A DNA stretch of 64,000 bases from Symbioplanes lichenis (GTDB lineage Bacteria > Actinomycetota > Actinomycetes > Mycobacteriales > Micromonosporaceae): contig NZ_JAUZQD010000005.1 of assembly GCF_030709675.1 (NCBI RefSeq), positions 1-64,000 on the forward strand, written 5' to 3'. How positions within the stretch are numbered: position 1 is the stretch's first letter; each line of letters begins with the position of its first letter. A program made the translations under genes and the position numbers. The notes beneath the pieces were generated by a model that saw only the letters and a program-made list of their open reading frames with translations, had not been told where the DNA came from and searched no databases. Shown in pieces: positions 48,930-57,495 of the stretch.

Positions 48930-49694
48930 TCACCCCCCGCTGAGGCTGACGACCGCGCTGACCGCCCGGTCGACGATGGTGTCGAGCACCCGGGGCAGGA
49001 TGGTGATGGCCGTGCCGGAGAGCACGAGCACCAGCATGATCTTGGCGGGGAAGCCGAGCTGGAAGGCGTTGAGGGCCGGGGCGACCCGGTTGAGCAGGCC
49101 GAAGGCCACGTCGGTGAGGAAGAGGACGGCGATCAGCGGCCCGGCGATCTGCAGCGCCGACACGAACATCTCGCCCACCCCGCGTACGAGCAGATTGCTG
49201 AAGGTCTCGAGCGAGAAGCCGGCGTCGAGCGGCAGCGTCTTGTAGGACTGCGCGAAGCCGCGCAGGATCAGCTGGTGCCCGTCCGTGGCGAAGAGCAGCG
49301 TCGCGGCGACGAGGTTGTAGAAGCGGCCGAGGACCGAGCTCTGGTTCTGCGACAGCGGGTCATAGGCGGAGGCGAGCGTGAAGCCGCCGAAGACGTCGAG
49401 CAGATCACCCGCGGCCTGCACCGCCGCGAAGAACAGATAGGTGATGAAGCCCAGCGCCGCACCCACGAAGATCTGCAGCGCGGTCGCGGCGATGATGGCC
49501 GAGGTCTGCAGCGACGGTACGGCCGGCGTCAGCCACGGGATCATCGGAAACGCGATGCCGATCGACAGCAGCACCTTGACCTGCGCCGGGATGAGGCGCG
49601 AGTTGAAGGGCGGGCACAGCATCAGCCACGCCCCGGCCCGGGCCGACCCCAGGAAGAGGGCGATCAGCTGGGTCGTGGGCAGGTCAAAGTTCAC
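48930..49694 (-). CDS. fliR: flagellar export protein FliR
   Basis: Integral membrane component of the export gate, 254 residues with about six helices. FLGSARAGAWLMLCPPFNSRLIPAQVKVLLSIGIAF and YLFFAAVQAAGDLLDVFGGFTLASAYDPLSQNQSSVLGRFYNL are characteristic. The GTG overlaps the fliP stop by four bases, so there is no fliQ between them although fliP-fliQ-fliR is the usual order. The length is normal, so FliQ is not fused to its N-terminus. It is followed immediately by flhB. Confidence 0.95.
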   Translation of the reverse strand: MNFDLPTTQLIALFLGSARAGAWLMLCPPFNSRLIPAQVKVLLSIGIAFPMIPWLTPAVPSLQTSAIIAATALQIFVGAALGFITYLFFAAVQAAGDLLDVFGGFTLASAYDPLSQNQSSVLGRFYNLVAATLLFATDGHQLILRGFAQSYKTLPLDAGFSLETFSNLLVRGVGEMFVSALQIAGPLIAVLFLTDVAFGLLNRVAPALNAFQLGFPAKIMLVLVLSGTAITILPRVLDTIVDRAVSAVVSLSGG

Positions 49695-50545
49695 CGGTAC
49701 GAGCCCACCAGCGCCGTGATGATCAGCCCCCATCCGTTGACCAGCACGAAGAGCAGCAGCTTGAAGGGCATGGCGACGGTGACAGGCGGCAGCATCATCA
49801 TGCCCAGGGCCATCAGCGACGCGGAGACGACCATGTCGATGATCAGGAACGGGATGAAGACGACGAAGCCGATGATGAACGCGGCGCGCAGCTCGGAGAG
49901 GACGAAGGACGGGACGAGCGTGGTGAGCTCGACTTCTTCCTTGGTCGCCGGCTGTTCCTGACCCGAGACCTTGATCATCAGGGCCAGTTCCTCTTCGCGG
50001 GTGCTCTTGAGCATGAACTCGCGCAGCGGCTGGACACCGTCCCGGAACGCCTGTGACTGGGTCTTGTCGCCGGCCAGATAGGGCTGCACGCCCTGCTCGT
50101 TCACCTGGCTCAGCACCGGGCTCATGATGAAGAGGCTGATGAAGAGGGCCAGCCCCGCGAGCACCTGGTTGGGCGGCATGCTGGTGAGGCCGAGCGCGTT
50201 GCGGGTGATGCCCAGCACCATGAAGACCTTGGTGAAACACGTGCACAGCAACAGTACGGCCGGAGCGACCGACAGCAGCGTGAGCCCGAGCACGATCACC
50301 AGTGAGGTGGCGGGCTTGCTGCCGTCCGGGTTGGTCCCGTTGATGTTGAAGTTGATGCTGCCGCCGCTCGGAGCCACGGTCGGCGCGACGGGTGCGGTCG
50401 GCCCGACCGGCGCCCGGGGCAGTTCATACCGCACCGGTACGCCCACCGGGGCCGGAGTGGGAGCGGGAGCCGCCTGAGCTGCCACGGCGGGCAGCAGCAA
50501 CCCGCCGAGCGCCAGCAGCAGGATCAGGAGCGCGCGCCGCCACAT
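49691..50545 (-). CDS. fliP: flagellar export protein FliP
   Basis: Core of the FliPQR export gate, 284 residues. A signal peptide (ALLILLLALGGLLLPAVAAQAA) and a Pro/Ala-rich segment precede the conserved part. That part has LLCTCFTKVFMVLGITRNALGLTSMPPNQVLAGLALFI, the periplasmic domain, TLVPSFVLSELRAAFIIGFVVFIPFLIIDMVVSASLMALGMMMLPP and a final helix. The family ends normally at VGSYR, without extra FliQ-like helices. It starts one base after fliO and overlaps fliR. Confidence 0.96.
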   Translation of the reverse strand: MWRRALLILLLALGGLLLPAVAAQAAPAPTPAPVGVPVRYELPRAPVGPTAPVAPTVAPSGGSINFNINGTNPDGSKPATSLVIVLGLTLLSVAPAVLLLCTCFTKVFMVLGITRNALGLTSMPPNQVLAGLALFISLFIMSPVLSQVNEQGVQPYLAGDKTQSQAFRDGVQPLREFMLKSTREEELALMIKVSGQEQPATKEEVELTTLVPSFVLSELRAAFIIGFVVFIPFLIIDMVVSASLMALGMMMLPPVTVAMPFKLLLFVLVNGWGLIITALVGSYR

Positions 50546-50546
50546 G

Positions 50547-50969
50547 TCAGTGCCTCGATGTCCGGTCGCGGAGGAAGTCCAGGGTCGAGTGCCAGGTCCG
50601 GGGCGACAGCACCGAGCCGTCCAGCTTGCCGCCGTGGTGGGGCAGCACCGTCGCGTGGACGGGGTGCTCCGGGTCGGCCGGGTCCACCTCGAGGTGGTCC
50701 CGGTGCTCGTGCTCGTGGACGAAGGCGGCCAGGTCGGTCTCGCCCAGCAGGCTCACGTGCGCGTCCGTCACGCCGAGGACCAGGGCGCGGTCGGCCACCT
50801 GGACCACGGCGACGGAGGAGCCCCGGCTCAGCGTGGTGCGGCCGAGGATCGACAGCGTGCCCGTCCCGCGCCGGCCGACGCCCCCGCGGCGCAGGACCCG
50901 GGCGATTCCCCACATGAGGCCGAGGACGACCAGGAGCGAGAAGCCGATGCGCAGGACGAGTTCGAACAA
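50547..50969 (-). CDS. fliO: flagellar biosynthesis protein FliO
   Basis: A 140-residue FliO, the accessory factor that helps FliP assemble. One N-terminal transmembrane helix (LVLRIGFSLLVVLGLMWGIARVLRRGG, residues 3-29) precedes a small cytoplasmic domain. That domain has SILGRTTLSRGSSVAVVQVADRALVLGVTDAHVSLL, the conserved FliO core, and a histidine-rich stretch (HEHEHRDHLEVD) that is not typical. It lies between fliN and fliP with gaps of 4 bp and 1 bp. Confidence 0.88.
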   Translation of the reverse strand: MFELVLRIGFSLLVVLGLMWGIARVLRRGGVGRRGTGTLSILGRTTLSRGSSVAVVQVADRALVLGVTDAHVSLLGETDLAAFVHEHEHRDHLEVDPADPEHPVHATVLPHHGGKLDGSVLSPRTWHSTLDFLRDRTSRH

Positions 50970-50973
50970 CGTC

Positions 50974-51723
50974 TCACTCCCGTTCGGTGCCGGGGGCGAC
51001 GATCTCCGTGATCCGGATGCCGAAGTTCTCGTCGACCACGACGACCTCGCCGCGGGCGATGAGGCGGCCGTTGACCAGCAGGTCGGCGGGGCTGCCGGCG
51101 GCCCGGTCGAGCTCGACGATGGCGCCGGGGGTCAGGCTCAGGAGCTCTCGTACGCTCATCCGGGTCCGCCCCAGCTCGGCCGACACCTCCATCTCGACGT
51201 CGTGCAGCATGTCGAGGCCGCCGCGCATGGGCGCCGCTCCGGCGGGTCCCCGGGGCGCGACGCCGCCGCCCGCGTCGGCCGGCCACGGGGTGAGCGCCAT
51301 GGCGAGCACGGCGTTGACCTGCCCGGCGTCCAGCAGCGGCACGGCCACGGCGTCGCCCTTGGCGGCGATGGAGCTGAGCGCCACGCCGGGCTCCATGAGC
51401 TGGCCAGGGTCGAGGACGACCGGTCCGAAGGCCCGGGCCGCGGCTTCCAGCGCCGGGCGTACGGCCGCCGTCAGGTCGAGCTCGCCGAGCGGGCTCTCCT
51501 TCAGCGCGTCGGCGAGGTCCTGGCCCACGACCACGACGACCTCGCCGGTGGCGGCGCCGCTGAACCGGGCGGTGATCGCCTGGCCGGTGGTGAGCAGGTC
51601 GGGCGTCGCCGCCACGGGGTTGCCGGCGGTCAGCTCGCGGCTGGTCGGCAGCACCCCGAGGGCCGCCACCGCGGCGGTCCGGACCAGCGCGAGCTGGGGC
51701 TCGGTGATCGTAGGCGCGGTCAT
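50974..51723 (-). CDS. fliN: flagellar switch protein FliN/FliY
   Basis: C-ring switch component, 249 residues, longer than E. coli FliN. The C-terminal SpoA domain has [70 protein letters not shown]. The N-terminal 150 residues resemble a CheC/FliY-like domain without an obvious E-x2-N active site. No EIDALL-type CheY-binding peptide is seen at the N-terminus (it begins [14 protein letters not shown]). It overlaps fliM by four bases. Confidence 0.92.
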   Translation of the reverse strand: MTAPTITEPQLALVRTAAVAALGVLPTSRELTAGNPVAATPDLLTTGQAITARFSGAATGEVVVVVGQDLADALKESPLGELDLTAAVRPALEAAARAFGPVVLDPGQLMEPGVALSSIAAKGDAVAVPLLDAGQVNAVLAMALTPWPADAGGGVAPRGPAGAAPMRGGLDMLHDVEMEVSAELGRTRMSVRELLSLTPGAIVELDRAAGSPADLLVNGRLIARGEVVVVDENFGIRITEIVAPGTERE

Positions 51724-52658
51724 CTACGTTCTTCCTCCTTGGGCGACGGCACGACGAGACACGCCAGCCGGGCGCCCTGATTGCCGGGCACCGCATGGGC
51801 AAAAACGGTCTCGTTGACTGTCACCTCGAGCGGCACGCTGGTCGGGTGCCCGAGCGGCACGACGTCGCCGGGGCGTAGATCCACGATGTCATCGGTACGC
51901 ATCCGGATGGGCTGGAATCGGACAGCTACGTCGATCGGCGCCGCGGAAAGACCGGCCGTCAGGTTGCGCAGCGAGGTGTCCCGGACCATCCGTTCCTGCG
52001 GGGTGAGCTCGATCTGCTCCTGCTTCTCCAGCACGGGCAGCACGGTGTTGAACGGGACGCACAGCGTGGCCGCGCACTCCTCCGAGCCGATCTTCATCTC
52101 GAACGTCGCCACGACCACCGCGTCACCGGGCTGATGGGCGCGCAGGAACTGAGCGTTGTACTCGATGTCCTTGAGCTTCGGGTGGATGTCGACCAGCGTC
52201 TCGAAGCCGTACCGGAGCTCGCCCAGCATGCGCTCGAGCAGGCCGCGCAGCAGCGGCATCTCCACCTCGGTCAGCGGGCGCTCCGGCTGCGGCCCGCCGG
52301 GGCCACCGAGCATGTGGTCGATAGCGGTCATCACGGCGGAGGAGGCCATCTCCATGAGGACCGTGCCGGGCAGCGGGTCGATGGACACCACGGCGATCAC
52401 GGTCGGGTTGGAGAGCGAGGCGACGTACTCGTCGTAGTTCAGCTGCTCGATCGAGACCAGGGACACGCTGCTCACCACGCGCAGCCGGGTGGTGAAGAGC
52501 GTGCCGCAGCTGCGGGCGTACGTCTCGAAGGCGATCTGCAGCGTCCGGACGTGCTCGCGGGACAGCTTGATCGGCTTGCGGAAGTCGTAGGAGGTGGGTC
52601 CCGCGCCGGCGCCGCGCCGGGACATCTTGCCGGGGGAACGGGTCGGGGAACTGGTCAC
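51720..52658 (-). CDS. fliM: flagellar motor switch protein FliM
   Basis: C-ring protein, 312 residues, linking FliG and FliN. The middle CheC-like domain includes [37 protein letters not shown] and [21 protein letters not shown]. The C-terminal SpoA domain is [32 protein letters not shown]. The canonical N-terminal CheY-P docking peptide (LSQDEIDALL type) is absent; the start reads [18 protein letters not shown] 52658 lies within about ten bases of the FliA-like -10, so the transcript is nearly leaderless. ATG 52625 is an alternative start. Confidence 0.93.
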   Translation of the reverse strand: MTSSPTRSPGKMSRRGAGAGPTSYDFRKPIKLSREHVRTLQIAFETYARSCGTLFTTRLRVVSSVSLVSIEQLNYDEYVASLSNPTVIAVVSIDPLPGTVLMEMASSAVMTAIDHMLGGPGGPQPERPLTEVEMPLLRGLLERMLGELRYGFETLVDIHPKLKDIEYNAQFLRAHQPGDAVVVATFEMKIGSEECAATLCVPFNTVLPVLEKQEQIELTPQERMVRDTSLRNLTAGLSAAPIDVAVRFQPIRMRTDDIVDLRPGDVVPLGHPTSVPLEVTVNETVFAHAVPGNQGARLACLVVPSPKEEERR

Positions 52659-52667
52659 ATCAACCCC

Positions 52668-52694
52668 ATCGGCACCCTGCCCGCAACCGCTGAG
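52668..52694 (-). promoter_or_regulatory. FliA-like promoter upstream of fliM
   Basis: On the minus strand CTCA (52694-52691), 17 bp, GCCGAT (52673-52668). The expected transcript start is about 52661, next to the fliM GTG. Confidence 0.65.
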
Positions 52695-52709
52695 GCGGAA
52701 GCGAGGAAT

Positions 52710-52739
52710 GGGCGGGCCCGCGTTTTCGCGGACCCGCCC
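52710..52739 (-). terminator. hairpin between fliL and fliM
   Basis: Arms 52710-52722 and 52727-52739 (GGGCGGGCCCGCG against CGCGGACCCGCCC, one mismatch) around a four-base loop. No U-run follows on the minus strand. It lies after fliL and before the fliM promoter, as expected for the end of the flbD-motAB-fliL unit. Confidence 0.65.
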
Positions 52740-52775
52740 TCATCACTCGTGATTCACACCCAGCCCAGGTGTTCC

Positions 52776-53234
52776 CTACTGCGTGACGAACTGCGTGAAG
52801 TAGATGTCCATGACGGCCTGCTTGTCCTCCTCGACGTAGGCCTTCTCGATCTTCGCCAGCAGGTCCTCCTTGGCCTTGAGCCGGCCCTTCTCGGTGGACA
52901 GCTCGGCGACGGTCATGCCGGTGTACTGGTCGATCGCCAGGTCGGCGGCCTCGCTGAGGTCGACGGCCTCGGCCACGTCGGCGGTCTGCTGCAGGGCGAA
53001 GCCGAGCTTCAGGTAGTGCCCGTCGGCCAGGTTGATCGTGATGGCGTTCTCCAGGGCGGTGACGACGCCCTTCTCCGGCTCCGGCTTCTCGGCCTCGGCC
53101 GAGTCGCCCTTGAAGAACACGAAGTACGCGCCCGCGCCACCGCCGCCGAGCAACACGACGGCCGCGATGATGATGATCAGCATCTTGGGGGACTTCTTCT
53201 TGGGCGCCTCGGCGTCCTTCTTGTCATCAGCCAT
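52776..53234 (-). CDS. fliL: flagellar basal body protein FliL
   Basis: A 152-residue FliL, a single-pass protein around the stator. The N-terminal basic tail (DDKKDAEAPKKKSPK) precedes a helix (MLIIIIAAVVLLGGGGAGAYFVFF, residues 18-41). The periplasmic domain has NAITINLADGHYLKLGFALQQT and GMTVAELSTEKGRLKAKEDLLAKIE, ending in YFTQFVTQ. FliL supports stator-rotor engagement. It follows motB by 17 bp. Confidence 0.93.
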   Translation of the reverse strand: MADDKKDAEAPKKKSPKMLIIIIAAVVLLGGGGAGAYFVFFKGDSAEAEKPEPEKGVVTALENAITINLADGHYLKLGFALQQTADVAEAVDLSEAADLAIDQYTGMTVAELSTEKGRLKAKEDLLAKIEKAYVEEDKQAVMDIYFTQFVTQ

Positions 53235-53251
53235 CGGTAGCTCCTCTCGTG

Positions 53252-54265
53252 TCAGTCGTGGGTGGTGGTGGACTCGGTGGTCGTTTCGGTCGTTCCGGCC
53301 GAAGCCTTAGCCGCGGCGGCCGCCTCGGCGCTGGTCTGGCCGGTGTGCAGCTCGCTGTCGTCGCCGGCCGCCGTGGGCAGCAGGGACGCCTGGTCGGCGG
53401 TCAGCGTGGTCAGCACGATCACGTCGACGCGGCGGTTCATGGTCACCGAGCGCGGGTCGCTCGCCGGGATGAGCGGCTTGGTGTCGGAGAAGCCGACCGC
53501 GCTCATCTTCTTCTTGGGCAGGCCGTCGGCGATCAGGTACCGCACCGTGGCCGAGGCCCGCGCCGCCGACAGCTCCCAGCCGCTCGGATAGAACGTCGTG
53601 GTCGCCTTCAGCTGGTTGGTGTGCCCGTCCACCTCGATGTTGTTGGGCAGCTTGGCCAGCGCCGGGGCGATGGCGTCCAGGATCTTCTTGCCGCCGGGCT
53701 GCAGGTCGGCCCGGTTGCCGGCGAAGACCACCTCGTTGGTGACCACGGTGACCACCAGGCCGCGCTGGTCGATCGTGAACTTGACCTGGTTGAGCAGCTT
53801 GGCCTTCTTGAGCGCGTCGGCGATCTTGTTCTCGAGCTTCTTGAGGCTCTCGGCCTCCTTGACGGCGGCCTGGGCGTTCTTGGAGGACTCGGCGCGCTCG
53901 GCGGCCTTGACCGCCTTCTCGACGGCCTCCTTCTGCTCCTTGGTCATGCCGGCCGTGCCGCCGTCGCCGCCGCCCGGGTTGACGCCCGGGTCGATCGGGA
54001 CGACCGTGCTGGCCTGGCCGGCGCCGTCGAGGTTCGAGACGTTGCCGGAGAAGGCCGCGCTGGCGGCGCCGAAGCCCTCGGAGAGACCGGCCGCCAGCTC
54101 GGCGAACTTCTTCTGGTCGACGCTGCTCATCGAGAACAGCACCACGAACAGGACGAAGAGCAGGGTGAGCATGTCGGCGTAGGACACGAGCCAGCGCTCG
54201 TGGTTGACGTGCTCCTCGTGCTCCTCGTGACCGCCCTTCTTCTTGGGCTTGCCGCCAGAGCTCAT
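53252..54265 (-). CDS. motB: flagellar stator protein MotB
   Basis: Stator subunit anchoring MotA to peptidoglycan, 337 residues. A charged N-terminus (KPKKKGGHEEHEEH) precedes the single helix with the proton-channel Asp in SYADMLTLLFVLFVVLFSM. The C-terminal OmpA-like domain has NNIEVDGHTNQ and YPSGWELSAARASATVRYL. GFSDTKPLIPASDPRSVTMNRRVDVIVL is the peptidoglycan-binding signature. The linker (about 90-190) is long and alanine-rich. It lies 5 bp after motA. Confidence 0.95.
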   Translation of the reverse strand: MSSGGKPKKKGGHEEHEEHVNHERWLVSYADMLTLLFVLFVVLFSMSSVDQKKFAELAAGLSEGFGAASAAFSGNVSNLDGAGQASTVVPIDPGVNPGGGDGGTAGMTKEQKEAVEKAVKAAERAESSKNAQAAVKEAESLKKLENKIADALKKAKLLNQVKFTIDQRGLVVTVVTNEVVFAGNRADLQPGGKKILDAIAPALAKLPNNIEVDGHTNQLKATTTFYPSGWELSAARASATVRYLIADGLPKKKMSAVGFSDTKPLIPASDPRSVTMNRRVDVIVLTTLTADQASLLPTAAGDDSELHTGQTSAEAAAAAKASAGTTETTTESTTTHD

Positions 54266-54270
54266 CTAGA

Positions 54271-55059
54271 TCAGGCCGCCTTCTTGTTGGCCCCGGCCTC
54301 GGCCGCCTTGGCGGCGTCCGGCGGGAGCAGGCTACGGAGCTTCTGGGCGACGAGACGCGGGTTCGAGCCGGCCTGGATGGCCAGGACGCCGTCGATGACC
54401 AGCTCCATCTCGTCGACCTCGATGCCGGACAGGCGGTCCAGACGGGCCGCGGCGGGCAGGAAGATCAGGTTGGCCGAGAGCACGCCCCAGAGGGTGGCGA
54501 CGAACGCCGCGGCGATCGAGTGGCCGAGCGTCTCCGGCTTGTCGAGGTTCTCGAGCACGTGCACGAGGCCCATGACCGTACCGATGATGCCAACCGTGGG
54601 GGCGTACCCGCCCATGTTCTCGAAGATCTTCTTGCCGGCCTTGTCGGCCTTCTTCTTGGCGGCGATCTCGGCGTGGAGGATGTCGTGCAGCTCCTCCGGG
54701 TCGGTGCCGTCGATCGCGAGCTGCAGGCCGCGCTTGAGGAAGGGGTGCTCGACCGTCTTGACCGCGTCCTCGAGGGCCAGCAGGCCCTCGCGGCGGGCGC
54801 GCTCGGCCAGCTTGACCACGTCGTCGACCAGCTTGGTGGGCGGGGCGACCTTGGCCAGGAAGACCTTCTGGAACAGCTTGCCGACGCTGAGCGCGTCCTT
54901 GAGGATCGCGCCGGCCATGGCGGCACAGAAGGCGCCGCCGAAGACGAGCAGCATCGAGGGGATCAGGATGATGGAGCCGGCGTGACCACCCTCGAGCGCC
55001 TGGACGACGAAGACGATGATCAGGGCAACGACTACGCCGATGATGGAGGCGAGATCCAT
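54271..55059 (-). CDS. motA: flagellar stator protein MotA
   Basis: Proton-conducting stator subunit, 262 residues with four helices. The cytoplasmic loop carries the conserved Arg and Glu (LAERARREGLLALEDAVKTVEHPFLKRGLQLAIDG). GYAPTVGIIGTVMGLVHVLENLDKPETLGHSIAAAFVATLWGVLSANLIFLP contains the key proline region of helices 3 and 4. VDEMELVIDGVLAIQAGSNPRL follows. It starts 2 bp after the flbD stop and precedes motB. Confidence 0.95.
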   Translation of the reverse strand: MDLASIIGVVVALIIVFVVQALEGGHAGSIILIPSMLLVFGGAFCAAMAGAILKDALSVGKLFQKVFLAKVAPPTKLVDDVVKLAERARREGLLALEDAVKTVEHPFLKRGLQLAIDGTDPEELHDILHAEIAAKKKADKAGKKIFENMGGYAPTVGIIGTVMGLVHVLENLDKPETLGHSIAAAFVATLWGVLSANLIFLPAAARLDRLSGIEVDEMELVIDGVLAIQAGSNPRLVAQKLRSLLPPDAAKAAEAGANKKAA

Positions 55060-55061
55060 GG

Positions 55062-55346
55062 TCAGCGGTCCTTCCGGTGCAGCGGGAGCACGTTGCCGGC
55101 GGGGCGGCTGAGCTCGTCGTCGGTCAGGTCGGCGGCGGGCGGAGCGGCCTCGAGGTTGCTGGCCTGGGCGATCAGGGAAGCGCGGTAGTGGCGCACCGAG
55201 TCGATGAACTCGGGCACGGACTCGGCGATGACGTACTTGGTGCCGTCCACCAGCGTGATGACCGTGTCGGGCGTGCAGTCGGCGCGCTCGACGAGGTCCG
55301 GGTTGAGCGCGAACACGCTGCCGTTCAAGCGGGTTACGAGGATCAC
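55062..55346 (-). CDS. flbD: FlbD family flagellar protein
   Basis: A 94-residue protein of the small FlbD family found beside motA in many bacteria. The conserved core is VTRLNGSVFALNPDLVERADCTPDTVITLVDGTKYVIAESVPEFIDSV at residues 4-51, followed by a variable tail. GTG 55346 matches the family start and has AAGGAC upstream. An ATG further upstream in the same frame would add residues not found in the family. The role (possibly assembly or swarming-related, as in Bacillus SwrD) is not settled. It heads the motA-motB-fliL unit. Confidence 0.88.
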   Translation of the reverse strand: MILVTRLNGSVFALNPDLVERADCTPDTVITLVDGTKYVIAESVPEFIDSVRHYRASLIAQASNLEAAPPAADLTDDELSRPAGNVLPLHRKDR

Positions 55347-55406
55347 GAGTAGTCCGTCCTTGGTTTGGCTGGGCTGGTGGGCCATCCGTGGCCCGTCAGT
55401 AGGCTG

Positions 55407-55433
55407 TTCGGCCCGAGGCCGGTTGCCGATGAG
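55407..55433 (-). promoter_or_regulatory. FliA-like promoter upstream of flbD-motAB-fliL
   Basis: On the minus strand CTCA (55433-55430), 17 bp, GCCGAA (55412-55407). It is one of the best matches in the set and lies about 60 bp upstream of the flbD start. Confidence 0.68.
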
Positions 55434-55485
55434 CGCGGGACGGTCGCTGTTCGGGTGCGAGCGCCCGGAAAAGCTCGGAAAACAC

Positions 55486-55522
55486 GGAGGCCGGGGCGGG
55501 CGCACAGCCCGTCCCGGCCTCC
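55486..55522 (-). terminator. terminator after flgE
   Basis: Arms 55507-55522 and 55486-55501 (16 bp each with one mismatch) surround a five-base loop, followed on the minus strand by GTGTTTTCC. It separates the flgD-flgE unit from flbD-motA. Confidence 0.8.
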
Positions 55523-55538
55523 GCCGGTGCTGGTGGTC

Positions 55539-56765
55539 CTACCGCTTGAGGTTGACGAGTTCCTGGAGGATCTCGTCGGAGGTCGTGATGATGCGGCTGT
55601 TGGCCTGGAAGCCCCGCTGGGCGATGACCAGGTTGGTGAACTCCTGTGCGAGGTCGACGTTCGACATCTCCAGCGCGCCGCTGGTGATCAGGCCGAGACC
55701 CGCCGAGCCGGCCGCGCCGACCTGGGCGAGACCCGAGTTGACCGTGCTGCGGAACATCGAGTCGCCGATCTTCTCGAGACCGTTGACGTTGTTGAAGTTC
55801 GCCAGGGCCAGCTGGCCGAGGGACTGCTTGAGGCCGTTGGAGAAGACGCCGACGATCTGACCGGTGTTCGACACCGTGTACGAGCTCAGGATGCCCGCCG
55901 CCGACCCGTCCGAGGCGCTGACCCGGGCCTCCGTGTTGCCGGAGTAGTGCGTGATGTCGGTGATGTCGACCGCGTACGTCTTGCCGCTGTCGGTCAGGTT
56001 GATGCTGGTCACCTGGTTGCCGGAGGCGTCGACCGGCTTGCCGTTGACGAACGTGAGCTCCTCGGAGCCGCCGCCCGGCGTCGTCACGGTCCACTTGTCC
56101 GCGGCGGTCTTGGTCATCGTCACGTTGAGCGTGCTCGAGGCGCCGTTCTCGTCGACGACCGGGATCGGGATCACCTTGGAGCTGCCCGGGGTGGGCGTGG
56201 CCCCGGCCGCCGCGGTGTTGACCGGCGCCTCGAAGGACAGGTTGCCGGTCAGCGTGAACTTCGTGGTCTCCTCGGGCGCCAGGCTGATGCCGATGGGCAG
56301 CTTGATGTCGCCCGGGGCGCCCGCGGTGTTGACGTTGCCGTCGCCGTCGGCCGACCAGCCCTGCACGATCTGGCCGTTCGGGGTGGTCAGCGAGCCGTTG
56401 GCGTCGAAGGTGAACGAGCCGGCCCGGGTGTAGACCGACTCCCCGCCGCTCTTCACGACGAAGAAGCCGTCACCCTGGATCATCATGTCGCCGGACTTGC
56501 CCGTGGTCTGCGCGGCGCCCTGGCTGAAGTTGGCGTTGATGCTCGCCGTACGCACACCGAGGCCGACCTGCGCCGGGTTGGTGCCGCCGGAGCCGTTCTG
56601 CGGGGCGCCCGCGGCGTTGACCATCTGCGACAGGGTGTCCTGGAAGACGGCCTGGCTCGACTTGTAACCGGTGGTGTTCACGTTGGCGATGTTGTTGCCC
56701 GTGACATCCATCATCTGCTGGTGCGCGCGGAGACCGCTGATGCCGGAGAAGAGGGAACGCAGCAT
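55539..56765 (-). CDS. flgE: flagellar hook protein FlgE
   Basis: Hook subunit, 408 residues. N-terminal axial helix LRSLFSGISGLRAHQQMMDVTGNNIANVNTTGYKSSQAVFQDTLSQMV, the GVRTASINANFSQGAAQTTG strand, and a variable middle domain (about 110-290). The C-terminal axial part has NFNNVNGLEKIGDSMFRSTVNSG, SALEMSNVDLAQEFTNLVIAQRGFQANSRIITTSDEILQELVNLKR. It follows flgD by 3 bp and is followed by a strong terminator. Confidence 0.96.
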   Translation of the reverse strand: MLRSLFSGISGLRAHQQMMDVTGNNIANVNTTGYKSSQAVFQDTLSQMVNAAGAPQNGSGGTNPAQVGLGVRTASINANFSQGAAQTTGKSGDMMIQGDGFFVVKSGGESVYTRAGSFTFDANGSLTTPNGQIVQGWSADGDGNVNTAGAPGDIKLPIGISLAPEETTKFTLTGNLSFEAPVNTAAAGATPTPGSSKVIPIPVVDENGASSTLNVTMTKTAADKWTVTTPGGGSEELTFVNGKPVDASGNQVTSINLTDSGKTYAVDITDITHYSGNTEARVSASDGSAAGILSSYTVSNTGQIVGVFSNGLKQSLGQLALANFNNVNGLEKIGDSMFRSTVNSGLAQVGAAGSAGLGLITSGALEMSNVDLAQEFTNLVIAQRGFQANSRIITTSDEILQELVNLKR

Positions 56766-56768
56766 AGG

Positions 56769-57428
56769 TCAGATTTCCTTCGGAGTAGCGGGATCATCGG
56801 AGGCGGTGTTCTCGGTCTCCCCAGCGGTGTCCCCGGCGGCTTCCGGCGCCTTGCCCGGTGCGGCCGCAGCCGGTGCAGCCGCAGCCGGTGCGGCGGCGGG
56901 CGCGGCAGGAGCTGCCGCTGCCGGGGTGGCCGGTGCGGCAGGAGTTGCCGCGGCCGGGGTGGCGGTGGCCGCGGACTGCGCGGTCCCTGCCTGCTGGACT
57001 TCCGTGACCTTGGACAGCTGCACATCCATGTTCCCGACCACGAGGGTCGGTTCGCTGTCTCCGTTGAGCTTCGTGCGGGTGACGACGCCGGTCTGCGAGT
57101 TGCCCTCGGCGTCCTGGTAGGTGACCGTCCGGCCGACCAGCGCGCTCGCGCCGATCAGCTGCTGGGCCTGCATCATCTCGGCGATCTGGCCGAGCTTCTC
57201 GACCTGCGTGAACTGGGCCGTCTGGGCCAGGAACTGGGTCGAGTCGGCCGGGTTGGACGGATCCTGGTACTTCAGCTGGGCCACCAGCAGCTTGAGAAAG
57301 GTGTCCTGGTCCGCGACGGACTTGCTCGCGCCGGCGTTCGTGGTGGTCCCGTTGGTGTACGTCGACGTCGCCTTGGCGGCCTTGTTGTCGTACGTGTTGC
57401 TCACGAACCCGTTGATCGGAGAAGTCAT
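56769..57428 (-). CDS. flgD: flagellar hook-capping protein FlgD
   Basis: Hook cap, 219 residues. The N-terminal conserved part, DTFLKLLVAQLKYQDPSNPADSTQFLAQTAQFTQVEKLGQI near residues 42-82, is followed by a short tudor-like region (LVGRTVTYQDAEGNSQTG). The Ig/FnIII-like insert of enterobacterial FlgD is missing. The last 75 residues are an Ala/Pro-rich tail with a Glu/Asp/Lys end. This short form resembles Gram-positive FlgD. It has a FliA-like promoter 42-67 bp upstream and precedes flgE by 3 bp. Confidence 0.93.
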   Translation of the reverse strand: MTSPINGFVSNTYDNKAAKATSTYTNGTTTNAGASKSVADQDTFLKLLVAQLKYQDPSNPADSTQFLAQTAQFTQVEKLGQIAEMMQAQQLIGASALVGRTVTYQDAEGNSQTGVVTRTKLNGDSEPTLVVGNMDVQLSKVTEVQQAGTAQSAATATPAAATPAAPATPAAAAPAAPAAAPAAAAPAAAAPGKAPEAAGDTAGETENTASDDPATPKEI

Positions 57429-57469
57429 CGGCCGGTCTCCCTCGCGGTTGGTGGCCCTCGACCATCAGG

Positions 57470-57495
57470 TTCGGCCGGACCGCCGATTCGCTTAG
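57470..57495 (-). promoter_or_regulatory. FliA-like promoter upstream of flgD-flgE
   Basis: On the minus strand CTAA (57495-57492), 16 bp, GCCGAA (57475-57470). The flgD ATG lies 42 bp downstream. Confidence 0.6.

Noticed and set aside
47778..49961. 727-codon plus-strand open frame across flhB and fliR
   Set aside because: The minus-strand proteins are unmistakable export-gate components; the plus frame is a shadow.
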